DNA from: Pontibacter diazotrophicus
GTDB lineage: Bacteria > Bacteroidota > Bacteroidia > Cytophagales > Hymenobacteraceae
NCBI RefSeq assembly: GCF_003367245.1
Contig: NZ_QRGR01000008.1
Coordinates: 215,039 to 279,038, forward strand
DNA length: 64,000 nt
Direction: 5' to 3'
Shown here one piece after another: positions 1-8,024 of this stretch. Position 1 is the stretch's first letter. The number at the start of each line of letters is the position of its first letter. Below the pieces are notes generated by a model. It saw nothing but the letters and a program-made list of their open reading frames with translations, ran no database searches and was not told the DNA's origin. The position numbers and the translations under genes were made by a program.

Positions 1-657
1 TAAAAGCTTTGCCTGCGCTTCCTGCAGCTTCAGGCGGCGCTGCTCCAGTTCTGTCAGCGACTTCAGACCTTGCTCATACAGGTTCTCCTGCCGCTCAAAC
101 TGTGATTCGGCAATAGCCAGTTCCGTGCGCTGCGCGACCACATCCATGCTGTCGCTCTGTAATTTCAGGCGGTTTTGCTCTACCTTGTTCCGGGCCTTCT
201 GCAGGCTGAACACCAGGCCCTCTCGCAGCGCCTGTATCTGCTCCTGCATGGCCTCGGCTTTTGCTCCTGTTGCCACGGCAGAACCCTGTTTCGCTTCCAC
301 CTGCTGTCCCAGGTTAGCCAGCAGGTTCGGGTCCATGTACTTTTCTTTTATCTCTGATATGGTTGCAATGGTATCACCTTTGTTCACAAAGGTGCCTTCC
401 ATTAGGTACCATTTCTCAATACGGCCTGCTATAACAGACTCTATTGTCTGCGGTCTGTCCTGTGGTGTGAGCGCCGTTAGCGTGCCCTGCGAACTGATGT
501 TCTGGGTCCAGGGTAAAAAGAGGCACAGCACAACCACCAGAAAGATACCTGCGATCCAGTAGGTGAGGATGCGGCCCTGGCGAGGCGTCTGCACCTGCTG
601 CATGGCCTCCAGTTCCATGTAGTTCCTTTGGTCTTTATCTTTTACTGTCTTTGCCAT
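1..657 (-). CDS. HlyD-family membrane fusion protein (partial, C-terminus off the left edge)
   Basis: Open frame from ATG at 657 to base 1 with no stop, so about 219 N-terminal residues are present. Residues 1-30 are charged and cytoplasmic, 31-49 form one membrane anchor ending in FLPW, and about 58-100 look like the first half of a biotinyl-lipoyl-like domain (motifs SVIAGRIEKWY and VNKGDTIATI). From about 120 a Gln/Glu/Lys-rich stretch is a clear coiled-coil hairpin. This is the adaptor of type I secretion or tripartite export systems, bridging an inner-membrane transporter to a TolC-like pore. It follows the ABC gene by 5 bases, so they are co-transcribed under the TetR gene. The substrate is unknown, and a TolC partner, if present, lies outside the window. 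Confidence 0.85.
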   Translation of the reverse strand, partial: MAKTVKDKDQRNYMELEAMQQVQTPRQGRILTYWIAGIFLVVVLCLFLPWTQNISSQGTLTALTPQDRPQTIESVIAGRIEKWYLMEGTFVNKGDTIATISEIKEKYMDPNLLANLGQQVEAKQGSAVATGAKAEAMQEQIQALREGLVFSLQKARNKVEQNRLKLQSDSMDVVAQRTELAIAESQFERQENLYEQGLKSLTELEQRRLKLQEAQAKLL

Positions 658-662
658 AGCTT

Positions 663-2402
663 TTAAGCTGTTACTTCCGTTAGTTCTTTCAATAGTTCGT
701 GCTGGCTTATCTGCTCATAATTGCCGGAGGCTACCAGTTTTCCGTCCTGCAACAGGAGTGTGCGGTCGCAGAGTTGCATTACATCCAGGTCGTTGGACAC
801 AATGATCATCGTCCAGTTAAACTGCTCACTGGTGAGTGTGCGCATTAATCTCATCTTCTCATTTTTGCTCATGCCCACCCAGAAGTCATCGATAATGAGC
901 AGCTTAGGGCGGCGCACCAGGCTGCGCGCCATCACTATTTTGCGGGCAATGCTGCCCGGCAGGCGCTGACTGCCGCCTACGAGGTAGGACTGGAGTCCTT
1001 CTGGCAGTTGGTGCACGAAATCACTCAGGCCTACCAGTTCTATTGCCCAAAGCACATCCTGCAGCGGCAGGTCAGTTCCCAGTGTAATGTTCTCCAGCAG
1101 GGTGCCGTCGAATACCTGCTCCTTCGACATGTTATCGCCGATGAGGCTGCGCAGGTTGCCAATGTGCAGGTCGCGGAGTGACACACCGCTGTAGATGATG
1201 CTTCCGTCGTAAGAAGGATACAGGCCCAGCAGCAGGCTGATGAGCGTGCTCTTGCCTGAATTGTCGTAGCCCGCCAGGCAAACGCGCTCCGATGGCTTTA
1301 TGTTAAAGTTGATGTCCTCCAGGATTGCTCTGTGAAGGTCTGGGTAGCGGTAGCGCAAGTGCTGCACCTGTATGCCAAGCCCGCCATTAAGCGGAAGGTC
1401 TTCCAGGTTTATGCCTTTCACCTCTTCGATTGGTAAGTCTGTTACATGCCCTATTTTGTCCAGGCTTGTCAGCACATCATACACCGTATCCAGCTTCACA
1501 ATAATTTTCTCTACCGCTGTCATAATCAAGATGATAATGATCTCGGAGGCGACAAACTGCCCGATGTTGATCTCCCGCTGCACTACCAGAATACAGCCCA
1601 GCACCAGCAGGCCACCTGTAATAAAGGTCTTGAAGCCCACAAAACTAAGGTACTGCGTCATGAGTACTTTAAAATGCTCTTTTCGTACTTCCAGGTAGCT
1701 GCTCACATAGCCATCAGTGCGTTGCATTGGCAGGTCGGTGTGCCCCACCAGTTTAAACGTGCTCAGGGAGCGGGCCATTTCCTCCAGCCAGGCAACCAGT
1801 TTGTATTTGTACTTCGACTCCCTGATACTTGTCTCCACGCCCTTGTCTCCGGTTCTCCAGATAATGAAGACCAGAACGACAACCAGTATAACTCCTAAGA
1901 AAATAAAATAAGGGTGGTAAAGCGAGAGCAGAATCAGGCCGAATATGATCTGGATGACAGCATAAGAGAAGTCCAGCAATATTTTCGCCAGTCCCTTTTG
2001 CAGCGACACCACATCAAAAAAGCGGTTCATCAGCTCCGGTGGGTAGTATTTGTTCAGGGCCTCTGCCTGCAGGCGTGGTATGCGGTAAGCAAAGTCGAAG
2101 GCATTTCTGGCAAAAATGCGCTGCTGCAGGTACTCCACCAGCCATAGTTGCATCACCTGCAAACCGCCTACGATGAGCAGAGCCAGCACGATAAGCCCGA
2201 TAAGTACTATTACCGAAACCGATATCTGCCCGCTGGACACAAAGCCAATAATGCTCTGTATACCCAGGGGCAGCGCCAAACTGATAAGTCCTGCCGCTAC
2301 TGCATAAACATAGAGGTATATAATTTCCCGTTTCTCTATCGAAAGCAGGTTCAGGAAACGCTGCATGGGTGTTGCATGCTTTTGTTTGCTAGGGTTAGCC
2401 AT
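663..2402 (-). CDS. ABC exporter-like protein with degenerate nucleotide-binding domain
   Basis: 579 residues when started at ATG 2402 (MANPSKQ), 7 bases after the TetR stop; a longer start at 2438 would overlap TetR and is less likely. Residues about 25-310 form a type I ABC exporter membrane domain with several hydrophobic helices; the C-terminal 230 residues are an ATPase domain. Walker A is intact (GYDNSGKS, about 378). Other motifs are altered: the Q-loop Gln position reads Ser, the LSGGQ signature reads LPGSI, Walker B ends in Asp-Asp where Asp-Glu is usual (LLIIDDF), and the H-loop His reads Asn (VSND). The neighbours, a TetR regulator and a HlyD adaptor, point to an envelope export complex. 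ATP binding looks possible; hydrolysis by a homodimer looks weak. No peptidase domain is present. Confidence 0.85.
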   Translation of the reverse strand: MANPSKQKHATPMQRFLNLLSIEKREIIYLYVYAVAAGLISLALPLGIQSIIGFVSSGQISVSVIVLIGLIVLALLIVGGLQVMQLWLVEYLQQRIFARNAFDFAYRIPRLQAEALNKYYPPELMNRFFDVVSLQKGLAKILLDFSYAVIQIIFGLILLSLYHPYFIFLGVILVVVLVFIIWRTGDKGVETSIRESKYKYKLVAWLEEMARSLSTFKLVGHTDLPMQRTDGYVSSYLEVRKEHFKVLMTQYLSFVGFKTFITGGLLVLGCILVVQREINIGQFVASEIIIILIMTAVEKIIVKLDTVYDVLTSLDKIGHVTDLPIEEVKGINLEDLPLNGGLGIQVQHLRYRYPDLHRAILEDINFNIKPSERVCLAGYDNSGKSTLISLLLGLYPSYDGSIIYSGVSLRDLHIGNLRSLIGDNMSKEQVFDGTLLENITLGTDLPLQDVLWAIELVGLSDFVHQLPEGLQSYLVGGSQRLPGSIARKIVMARSLVRRPKLLIIDDFWVGMSKNEKMRLMRTLTSEQFNWTMIIVSNDLDVMQLCDRTLLLQDGKLVASGNYEQISQHELLKELTEVTA

Positions 2403-2409
2403 GGTTACT

Positions 2410-3108
2410 TTACTTGCTTTTATATTGTATACTATCAATTGCTGAAAAGAGCAGGTGCTTCAGGAAATCTTTTGTTTCTTCTTCCGGATGCTGCGTGTCT
2501 TTTATCTCCGTTAACGATGGCAGGTGCTTGGCAAAATACAACTGCTGGTGTGCCGCCTCCATCGCCGTGCTGATGAGCGCATGCGGGTAAGGGTAAGCTG
2601 GATTTACGGCCAGCACCATCTCCGCCAGGCGGTGGCAGAGGCGCTTTATCTCCAGAAAATAGCCTTCCTTGTTTTCGGCATCCACCTCCTTGGTGTGGTA
2701 TACTTTAGACGACTCCGCCACTACAATGCGGTACAGGATGCGCTCATCTATATAAGCCACACTCGGATCATCATCCTGTCCGGCCTTTGTCAGCACCTCC
2801 AGTGCCCTGCACAGGCGCTCGCGTGGGTCTGCTATATTGTGTGTTTGGAACGTTACTGTATAGTCTACCCAGGCCCAATACCACGACACGAGGTATACCA
2901 GCAGCTTATGCTTGTTCTCGAAGTAGCGGTAAATAGAGGCCTCTGTAGAACCAATCTCTGCTCCAAGTTTCTTAAAGGTAAAATGCTCAAAGCCCAGCGC
3001 ATCAATTAGCCTGATGCTCTCCGAAATAATCCTTTTACCCAATTCAGTGCTCTCCGGCTCGCGCAGGTAACATTTGTGATCTAGGCTGATGTGTATGCTT
3101 GTGGCCAT
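2410..3108 (-). CDS. TetR/AcrR family transcriptional regulator
   Basis: 232 residues. The N-terminal DNA-binding domain is recognisable at about 24-70: helix GKRIISESIRLIDALG, turn, then the typical TetR recognition segment EIGSTEASIYRYFENKHKLL. The remaining 160 residues form the helical ligand-binding and dimer region, of no assigned subtype. It is the first gene of a three-gene unit with the ABC protein and HlyD adaptor, so it probably represses its own operon and is relieved by a small molecule. A palindrome upstream at 3247-3259 is the obvious candidate operator. Confidence 0.9.
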   Translation of the reverse strand: MATSIHISLDHKCYLREPESTELGKRIISESIRLIDALGFEHFTFKKLGAEIGSTEASIYRYFENKHKLLVYLVSWYWAWVDYTVTFQTHNIADPRERLCRALEVLTKAGQDDDPSVAYIDERILYRIVVAESSKVYHTKEVDAENKEGYFLEIKRLCHRLAEMVLAVNPAYPYPHALISTAMEAAHQQLYFAKHLPSLTEIKDTQHPEEETKDFLKHLLFSAIDSIQYKSK

Positions 3109-3221
3109 TTTTGCTGTTTATGCCTTTTGTGTTCTTCTGTTCCTGATAGTTTATCTTCAATTCCCCCGGCCATATATATGAGCCGGGTATGTTCTTGTGC
3201 TCTGTAACCTTTAAGGTGCTG

Positions 3222-3259
3222 CAAAGTTACAAAACTTTCATTTATAATAGTAATACTAT
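3222..3259 (-). promoter_or_regulatory. Promoter -7 box and candidate TetR operator
   Basis: Read on the minus strand, TAACTTTG (3222-3229) matches the Bacteroidota -7 consensus TAnnTTTG. Just upstream lies a perfect 13-base inverted repeat ATAGTA-A-TACTAT (3247-3259, plus-strand reading), placed where a repressor would block the -33 region. ACTATCA also recurs 21 bases apart (3255-3261 and 3276-3282), about two helical turns. Repressor binding is inferred, not shown. Confidence 0.5.
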
Positions 3260-3394
3260 CAAAAAAGTTTCTAAAACTATCATTTTTTATTTGATGCAGT
3301 GCAAATGCCAGGCGGTGGGCTTGGGCGGGAGTAGCGGGTTCAGGCATTGTATGCTGGTGGCAGTCAACAATGAACGATCAATGACATTATTCTC

Positions 3395-3402
3395 TACCTT
3401 TG
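3395..3402 (+). promoter_or_regulatory. -7-like promoter element for the RNA helicase gene
   Basis: TACCTTTG fits TAnnTTTG, 50 bases before the helicase ATG. I see no clear TTG at the expected -33 distance. The 344-base gap from 3109 to 3452 is thus a divergent control region with one outward signal on each strand, and no supportable gene. Confidence 0.4.
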
Positions 3403-3452
3403 TAACCTGCTTTTGCCGTATTTATAGGCAGTAGCCATTAAATCACATTCCT

Positions 3453-4718
3453 ATGAAGTTCGAAGACTACCGCATCTCTGATGAAATAAAGAAAAGCTTA
3501 AGCAAACTTAATTTCACAAAGCCCACCGATATTCAGTACAAAGCTATTCCGCCCATCATGAAAGGGGAGGACGTGCTGGCCATTGCCCAGACCGGAACGG
3601 GAAAGACGGCGGCCTTCGCTATCCCGGTGCTCGACAGGTTGCAGTTCAGTAAGAACAGGAAGCGTGGCGACGGCATTAAGTGTATCGTAATGGTGCCTAC
3701 ACGGGAACTGGCTATTCAAATCACCGAGGTGTTTAACGAAATTGGCCGAGGCACCCGTGTGAATATTTTCAGCGTGTTCGGTGGTGTGGAGCAGGGCCCG
3801 CAGATTGCGAAACTGGAGGCAGGAATTGATGTACTGGTGGCCACACCAGGCCGCTTGTTCGACCTCGTAAGCCAGGGGTATATACAGTTGCACCGTGTGG
3901 AAATTCTTATTCTCGATGAGGCCGACCATATGCTGGACCTGGGTTTTATACACGACATCCGGCAGTTAATTACTAAACTGCCGCGCCAGCGCCAGACGCT
4001 GTTTTTCTCGGCTACTATCAATGAGAAAATAAAAGAGCTGGCTTATTCGCTGGTGAACAAGCCGGTGCGCATCCAGGTATCACCAAAAGACCCGGTAGCA
4101 AAGAACGTGGACCACTCGGTGATGTACGTGGACATGGACGACAAGCGCTTTTTTCTGGAGCGCGTGGTGAAGGAAAACCCGGATAAGAAAATACTGGTGT
4201 TTGTGCGCACCAAAGTGCGTGCCGAGCGGGTGATGAAAGCCATGGAGCGCGTGGAAATTGAGAGCATGACCATTCATGGTGATAAAGATCAGAAAGACCG
4301 CCTCGACGCCATGAAGAAGTTCCGCAAGGGCGACACCAAACTGCTTATTGCAACTGATGTGAGCGCACGCGGCATCGATATTCCGAATGTAGACTATGTG
4401 GTGAATTATGATCTGCCGGAGCAGCCGGAGAATTACGTGCACCGGGTGGGGCGCACTGGCCGTGGCACGGCCAAAGGCATTGCTGTCACGTTCTGCAGCC
4501 CCGAGGAGAAGCCGATTCTGGATGAGATTCAAAACTACCTGACGAAAGACATCAAGGTGCTGGAAGTAGATAAAGAGGACTACGAAGCCACCATCGACTT
4601 CAGCGCCGAAGCTAAATACGACTGGAAAGCGCTGTTAAAGGAGGCGGAGGAAACCGATGAAAAAGTGAAAGCCGCCAAAGCCAAAAAAGCGAAAGCCAAG
4701 GCAAAGAAAAAGAAGTAA
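3453..4718 (+). CDS. DEAD-box ATP-dependent RNA helicase, RhlE-like
   Basis: 421 residues with the full motif set in order: Q-motif region near 22-30 (FTKPTDIQ), Walker A AQTGTGKT at 45-52, PTREL at 82-86, GG at 110-111, TPGR at 131-134, DEAD at 155-158 and SAT at 186-188. The second RecA domain carries ARGID and HRVGRTGRG. The C-terminal 25 residues are Lys/Ala-rich and basic, typical of RNA-binding tails in RhlE-like proteins. It unwinds structured RNA, with likely roles in ribosome assembly or mRNA decay. It is monocistronic, bounded by its own promoter and a strong terminator. Assignment to DEAD-box is certain; the RhlE subgroup is likely. Confidence 0.95.
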   Translation: MKFEDYRISDEIKKSLSKLNFTKPTDIQYKAIPPIMKGEDVLAIAQTGTGKTAAFAIPVLDRLQFSKNRKRGDGIKCIVMVPTRELAIQITEVFNEIGRGTRVNIFSVFGGVEQGPQIAKLEAGIDVLVATPGRLFDLVSQGYIQLHRVEILILDEADHMLDLGFIHDIRQLITKLPRQRQTLFFSATINEKIKELAYSLVNKPVRIQVSPKDPVAKNVDHSVMYVDMDDKRFFLERVVKENPDKKILVFVRTKVRAERVMKAMERVEIESMTIHGDKDQKDRLDAMKKFRKGDTKLLIATDVSARGIDIPNVDYVVNYDLPEQPENYVHRVGRTGRGTAKGIAVTFCSPEEKPILDEIQNYLTKDIKVLEVDKEDYEATIDFSAEAKYDWKALLKEAEETDEKVKAAKAKKAKAKAKKKK

Positions 4719-4738
4719 GTTGTTTTATAACTCTATTT

Positions 4739-4777
4739 AAAAGGCCGGTACAGATTCCATATCTGCACCGGCCTTTT
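4739..4777 (+). terminator. Intrinsic terminator after the helicase gene
   Basis: Stem arms 4739-4755 and 4761-4777 (core AAGGCCGGT with ACCGGCCTT, one mismatch) with a short loop, ending in TTTT. The A-rich left flank could let it work in both directions. Confidence 0.85.
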
Positions 4778-4982
4778 CTTTTAAAATGCTTGTTGAAGGG
4801 CCTGCTGATTCCCTTCTTATATAACTCGTTCCGAGACTCATCATTTCTACATTTCCTGCGACAGTTTACTCTCGTTTGCTGCACCACTTAATACAATAAT
4901 TTACGTATAAAATAATATAAATCATTGAATTAACTTGTGTCTGAAAATTTCTGGCACCTAATGAAAGAAAGGAGTGTGTGTG

Positions 4983-5198
4983 ATGAGAAGACCTAGAAGA
5001 AATAGTAGTCCGGGATGGATTTCCGATACCTGGAACTACAGCCAAAGAACAGTGGATGATAGCTTTGGCTTCACCAGAGGCTTTACTGATGCTATCAATC
5101 AGGAGATGCTGGATGAAGAGAGGATTGAAATGAAACATAAAAGGGAGGAGCAGCTATATCCAAGTTGCAGCCTTGCTGATAAACCTGATACTGTATAA
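4983..5198 (+). CDS. Small hypothetical protein with a strong ribosome-binding site
   Basis: 71 residues from ATG 4983. I do not recognise the family. The N-terminus is basic (MRRPRRNSSPGW), the middle is aromatic and polar, and 39-55 is an acidic/basic helix-like stretch; there is no signal peptide or membrane segment. The best argument that it is real is AAAGGAG at 4968-4974, 8 bases before ATG, a stronger Shine-Dalgarno than at almost any other gene here. A GTG at 4974 would add three residues but would overlap that site. It has its own downstream hairpin. An overlapping minus-strand frame has no comparable support. Confidence 0.5.
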   Translation: MRRPRRNSSPGWISDTWNYSQRTVDDSFGFTRGFTDAINQEMLDEERIEMKHKREEQLYPSCSLADKPDTV

Positions 5199-5280
5199 TG
5201 TTTTCCCTCAAGCCGAAGCTTGATTATCATTTGATGTTTTACCCGAAAAGTTGAAGAGAAGCAATCGTGTTTCTCCTGTA

Positions 5281-5320
5281 AACAGCGGCCACTTTCATAA
5301 TAAATGAAGTGGCCGCTGTT
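5281..5320. terminator. Strong inverted repeat, probable terminator
   Basis: Arms 5281-5298 and 5304-5320 pair over 17 bases with one bulged T (core AGCGGCCACTT with AAGTGGCCGCT). The T-run after it is weak, so it may act as a transcript-end stabiliser. It separates the small ORF from the SMP-30 gene. Confidence 0.6.
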
Positions 5321-5476
5321 GCTATAATACGGAAGTCATTATCCCTGTCTGCACAGGGTGTACTCCCAAGAAGCGCTATATATCTTAATTGCCCTCCATT
5401 TGTGAAGCCCCTGAAAATCTAATCTTTCTTTATAAAAAAGACGTTATTGTGCTTTAACCTGATGCTATGCCTGCTT

Positions 5477-6379
5477 ATGACAGAATCATTTTCATTCCCA
5501 CAAAACACAACTGCCGAACTGGTGCTGGACGCCAAAGCCAGGTTAGGCGAGGGGGCCATCTGGCACCCTACTGAAAAGAGGCTATACTGGGTGGACATAG
5601 AAGCAGCGGAACTGCATATCTATGATCCCGCTACCAACAAAGACATACAGTTTCCGGCAGGCGGGAAGGCAGGTACGGTTGTGCCTATCGAAGGAGGCGG
5701 CGTTCTATTGGCTGTTGAAAACAGCATCCATAGAATGGATACAAAAACAGGAGAACTTACCTTAGTTACAAAGCCATTGGATGATTCGCTTGTGCGCTTC
5801 AACGACGGGAAAGCGGATCCGTCCGGCAGATTCTGGGTTGGCACCATGGCTTACGATGTAAAGGAAGGAGCCGCAGCCTTGTACCGGATGGACAAAGACA
5901 AAAGCTTCCATCGGGTAGTGGATAATGTCACTATATCCAACGGCATTGTATGGTCAGCAGATAAAAGAACGATGTATTACATAGACACCCCAACCATGAC
6001 GGTGCAGGCTTTTGACTATGATGACAAATCCGGGGAAATCAGCAAGGGCAGGACTGTAATTCACATTCCTGCGTCTGGCTCACCTGACGGTATGACTATA
6101 GACGCTGAAGACAAACTCTGGATTGCCCTCTGGGGAGGTAGCGCAGTCATACGCTGCGATCCTGCCACTGGCGAAGTGATGCAGCGCGTGGAAGTGCCTG
6201 CTCTGCACACAACCTCTGTCGCCTTTGGCGGAGAGAACCTTGACATCCTCTATATTACAACTGTAAGGGAATGGCTAACGCCGGAGCAATTAGAGAAATA
6301 TCCCGGAAGCGGAGGATTGTTCGCTGTAAAACCTGGCGTACGGGGCGTGCCGGCGGCGTTTTACGAGGGGAAATCATAA
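5477..6379 (+). CDS. SMP-30/gluconolactonase family protein (cytosolic type)
   Basis: About 300 residues forming a six-bladed beta-propeller lactonase of the regucalcin/LRE family, which hydrolyses sugar lactones such as gluconolactone using one divalent metal. Visible ligand motifs: LGEGAIW (metal Glu) near the N-terminus, FNDGKAD, SNGI (Asn) and SPDGMTID (catalytic Asp). Three starts are possible: TTG 5447, ATG 5462 and ATG 5477. I chose 5477 because the extra residues are hydrophobic yet no cleavable signal follows. It stands alone. A secreted relative lies at 53017. The exact substrate cannot be read from the sequence. Confidence 0.88.
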   Translation: MTESFSFPQNTTAELVLDAKARLGEGAIWHPTEKRLYWVDIEAAELHIYDPATNKDIQFPAGGKAGTVVPIEGGGVLLAVENSIHRMDTKTGELTLVTKPLDDSLVRFNDGKADPSGRFWVGTMAYDVKEGAAALYRMDKDKSFHRVVDNVTISNGIVWSADKRTMYYIDTPTMTVQAFDYDDKSGEISKGRTVIHIPASGSPDGMTIDAEDKLWIALWGGSAVIRCDPATGEVMQRVEVPALHTTSVAFGGENLDILYITTVREWLTPEQLEKYPGSGGLFAVKPGVRGVPAAFYEGKS

Positions 6380-6568
6380 TAGTTGAAACTCAAGCCCCTT
6401 TTGTTTCTGTGACTTCTAATATATAAAAATACTTATATTGCCGGTTCTGGGGAAGATGCTGCCTGTCTGTAAGTTTCGAAAAGAAACGAAATAAGTGATT
6501 ATATAACCTTTCTAATATTATTAACATGAAATTAGGATGCTATATATGAAGCCATTTATATTGGCGTC

Positions 6569-7111
6569 ATGAAAATAAAATCAGCAGGAAAGGTAGTAGC
6601 AGGGGTGTTTTTCATTCTATGCTGTGGGTTTAGAGCACACGCTCAGTCTTCTCAACAGGCAGGAGTAGAATTTGATAATTCGAATGTGAAATTGTTTGGT
6701 CAGGGCAGCGGGTTAGGCGATGAGGATGCAGGAAAAAAGAACAGGCAGAAGCTCTTTAAGTTGCATCGTGCCTATGCGTATAAGGTGATGTTTCTTGATG
6801 GGGTTGAGAGAGAAGTCACAGGGCGGATTAAATATGAAAAGCAAAGCGCCAGCTATACACTAGCCTCCAAAGACGAAGAGATAAAAGCGTCAGACACGCA
6901 ATACATTTACAGGGTTGATAAAGCCTCTGGAGACACCATAGCCGGAACCTCTTACAATAACCAGTGGCTTTTCCCGGTAATAAGCGGTAAAATTAATGGC
7001 TACAGCACCTACGCTGAGAATAGTGCAGGCTATGTTACCCACATCAGCCAGACGGTAAGCAGCTGCAGTCTCTTGAATCTGGTAATAAGCAGGCTCGTGC
7101 GCAAACAGTAG
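6569..7111 (+). CDS. Exported hypothetical protein, N-terminal part of a frameshifted gene
   Basis: 180 residues as read. Residues 1-25 are a Sec signal peptide (hydrophobic core then AHAQ). The mature part is polar and reads like a small secreted beta domain; family not recognised. After VTHISQ (codon ending 7051) the translation turns into an unlikely Ser/Leu/Arg tail and stops at 7111, while the frame one base back continues with a sensible helical sequence to 7389. I therefore regard this as the first two thirds of one protein of about 270 residues, interrupted by loss of a single base near 7051. Confidence 0.65.
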   Translation: MKIKSAGKVVAGVFFILCCGFRAHAQSSQQAGVEFDNSNVKLFGQGSGLGDEDAGKKNRQKLFKLHRAYAYKVMFLDGVEREVTGRIKYEKQSASYTLASKDEEIKASDTQYIYRVDKASGDTIAGTSYNNQWLFPVISGKINGYSTYAENSAGYVTHISQTVSSCSLLNLVISRLVRKQ

Positions 7112-7389
7112 ACATGCTGACGGGGATAATCACAGGGAATGAGGCGGCGGAGGAGCTTATGCGGGAGCATCAGCATAAGGCAAGAAGAAAAGCGCTTATC
7201 AGGAATATTGCTTTAGGCGGTGTTGGTTTTTCCGTGCTTGGTATTGCCGCGGCTCCGTTTGCTACTGCATTTGTAGTGGGGGTACCTGTTAGTGTTGGTG
7301 CTGGCCTGGCAACAGTGTCAGTGAATACGGTCGATTTACTTGAAGTGATTCAGGTTTATAACAATACAAACGCAATTGCCTTTTTCTAA
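7024..7389 (+). pseudogene. C-terminal part of the frameshifted exported/membrane protein
   Basis: This frame is open from 7024, just after a TAG, to the stop at 7389. Its upstream codons, from the Asp at 7051 (DGKQLQSLESGN), join naturally to the end of the preceding frame through a -1 shift. The rest has a charged helix (about 50 residues) and a glycine/alanine/valine-rich hydrophobic stretch that could be one or two membrane helices. Its first ATG is 7114, but the residues before it look genuinely coding. No slippery heptamer is visible, so an indel or sequencing error is likelier than programmed frameshifting. Confidence 0.6.
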
Positions 7390-7438
7390 ATAATTAGCTT
7401 GGGCCTGGCATAAATATACTTATATCAGGCTTAAGTTC

Positions 7439-7927
7439 TTATAGTTGACGTTGACGGTCAGGCTTTACCTTGTCCTGCAAACTCTCTATCCAGAAAATCA
7501 GGAACAGCGCCAGCAGGTTTATGCCAATAAATTTTTGCCCGGTGTCGGTGCCAAGGGCAAACTGGAAGGAGGAAAGGGCCAGGCGGAATTTAAAGGTCCA
7601 GGAGCCAACCATATCAAAGCCCAAGCCAATGCGTAGGCCTGCCACATACTGAAAGCTATAGGCACCAAATGCAAAGTATACCACCTGCAGCACCTGGTTC
7701 ACCAGCGAAAGCCTAAGGCCACGCTGTGGGTTGCGGAGCAATATGGATCCGCAGATAACAGAAAAAATAAACAGCGCCGCTGCAAGAATGGAAGCACGCA
7801 GCACTTGCTGCGTGAGAATTGTATCGCCCTGCAGCATAACCACAACAGTGAAGGCGATGCCCAAACTGCCCCCAATAATCTGGTAGATGGCCAGCCCCCT
7901 GAGTTGATTCCTGATTTTATCCGTCAA
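7439..7927 (-). CDS. Hypothetical integral membrane protein, four predicted helices
   Basis: 162 residues. Hydrophobic segments lie at about 10-32, 43-62, 80-100 and 133-150, with short charged loops and a basic C-terminal tail (KVKPDRQRQL). No motif I recognise. It is convergent with the frameshifted gene; a modest inverted repeat around 7397-7437 may separate them. The start MTDKIRNQL is a plain cytoplasmic N-terminus, not a signal peptide. Confidence 0.7.
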   Translation of the reverse strand: MTDKIRNQLRGLAIYQIIGGSLGIAFTVVVMLQGDTILTQQVLRASILAAALFIFSVICGSILLRNPQRGLRLSLVNQVLQVVYFAFGAYSFQYVAGLRIGLGFDMVGSWTFKFRLALSSFQFALGTDTGQKFIGINLLALFLIFWIESLQDKVKPDRQRQL

Positions 7928-8024
7928 AGTATAGAATGCCTAATGTCAGCACTTGTTGTCAGGACAAGTGTGCGGCAAAGGTAATAAAAAACTGAAGCAG
8001 GCTCAGGCAACCGCTGAAAAGCAT

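Noticed and set aside
3081..3347. 88-codon frame upstream of and overlapping the TetR gene
   Set aside because: It covers the promoter and operator region and has no coding character.
7024..7111. Programmed -1 frameshift in the split gene
   Set aside because: No slippery heptamer or downstream pseudoknot is visible in the overlap; an indel is simpler.
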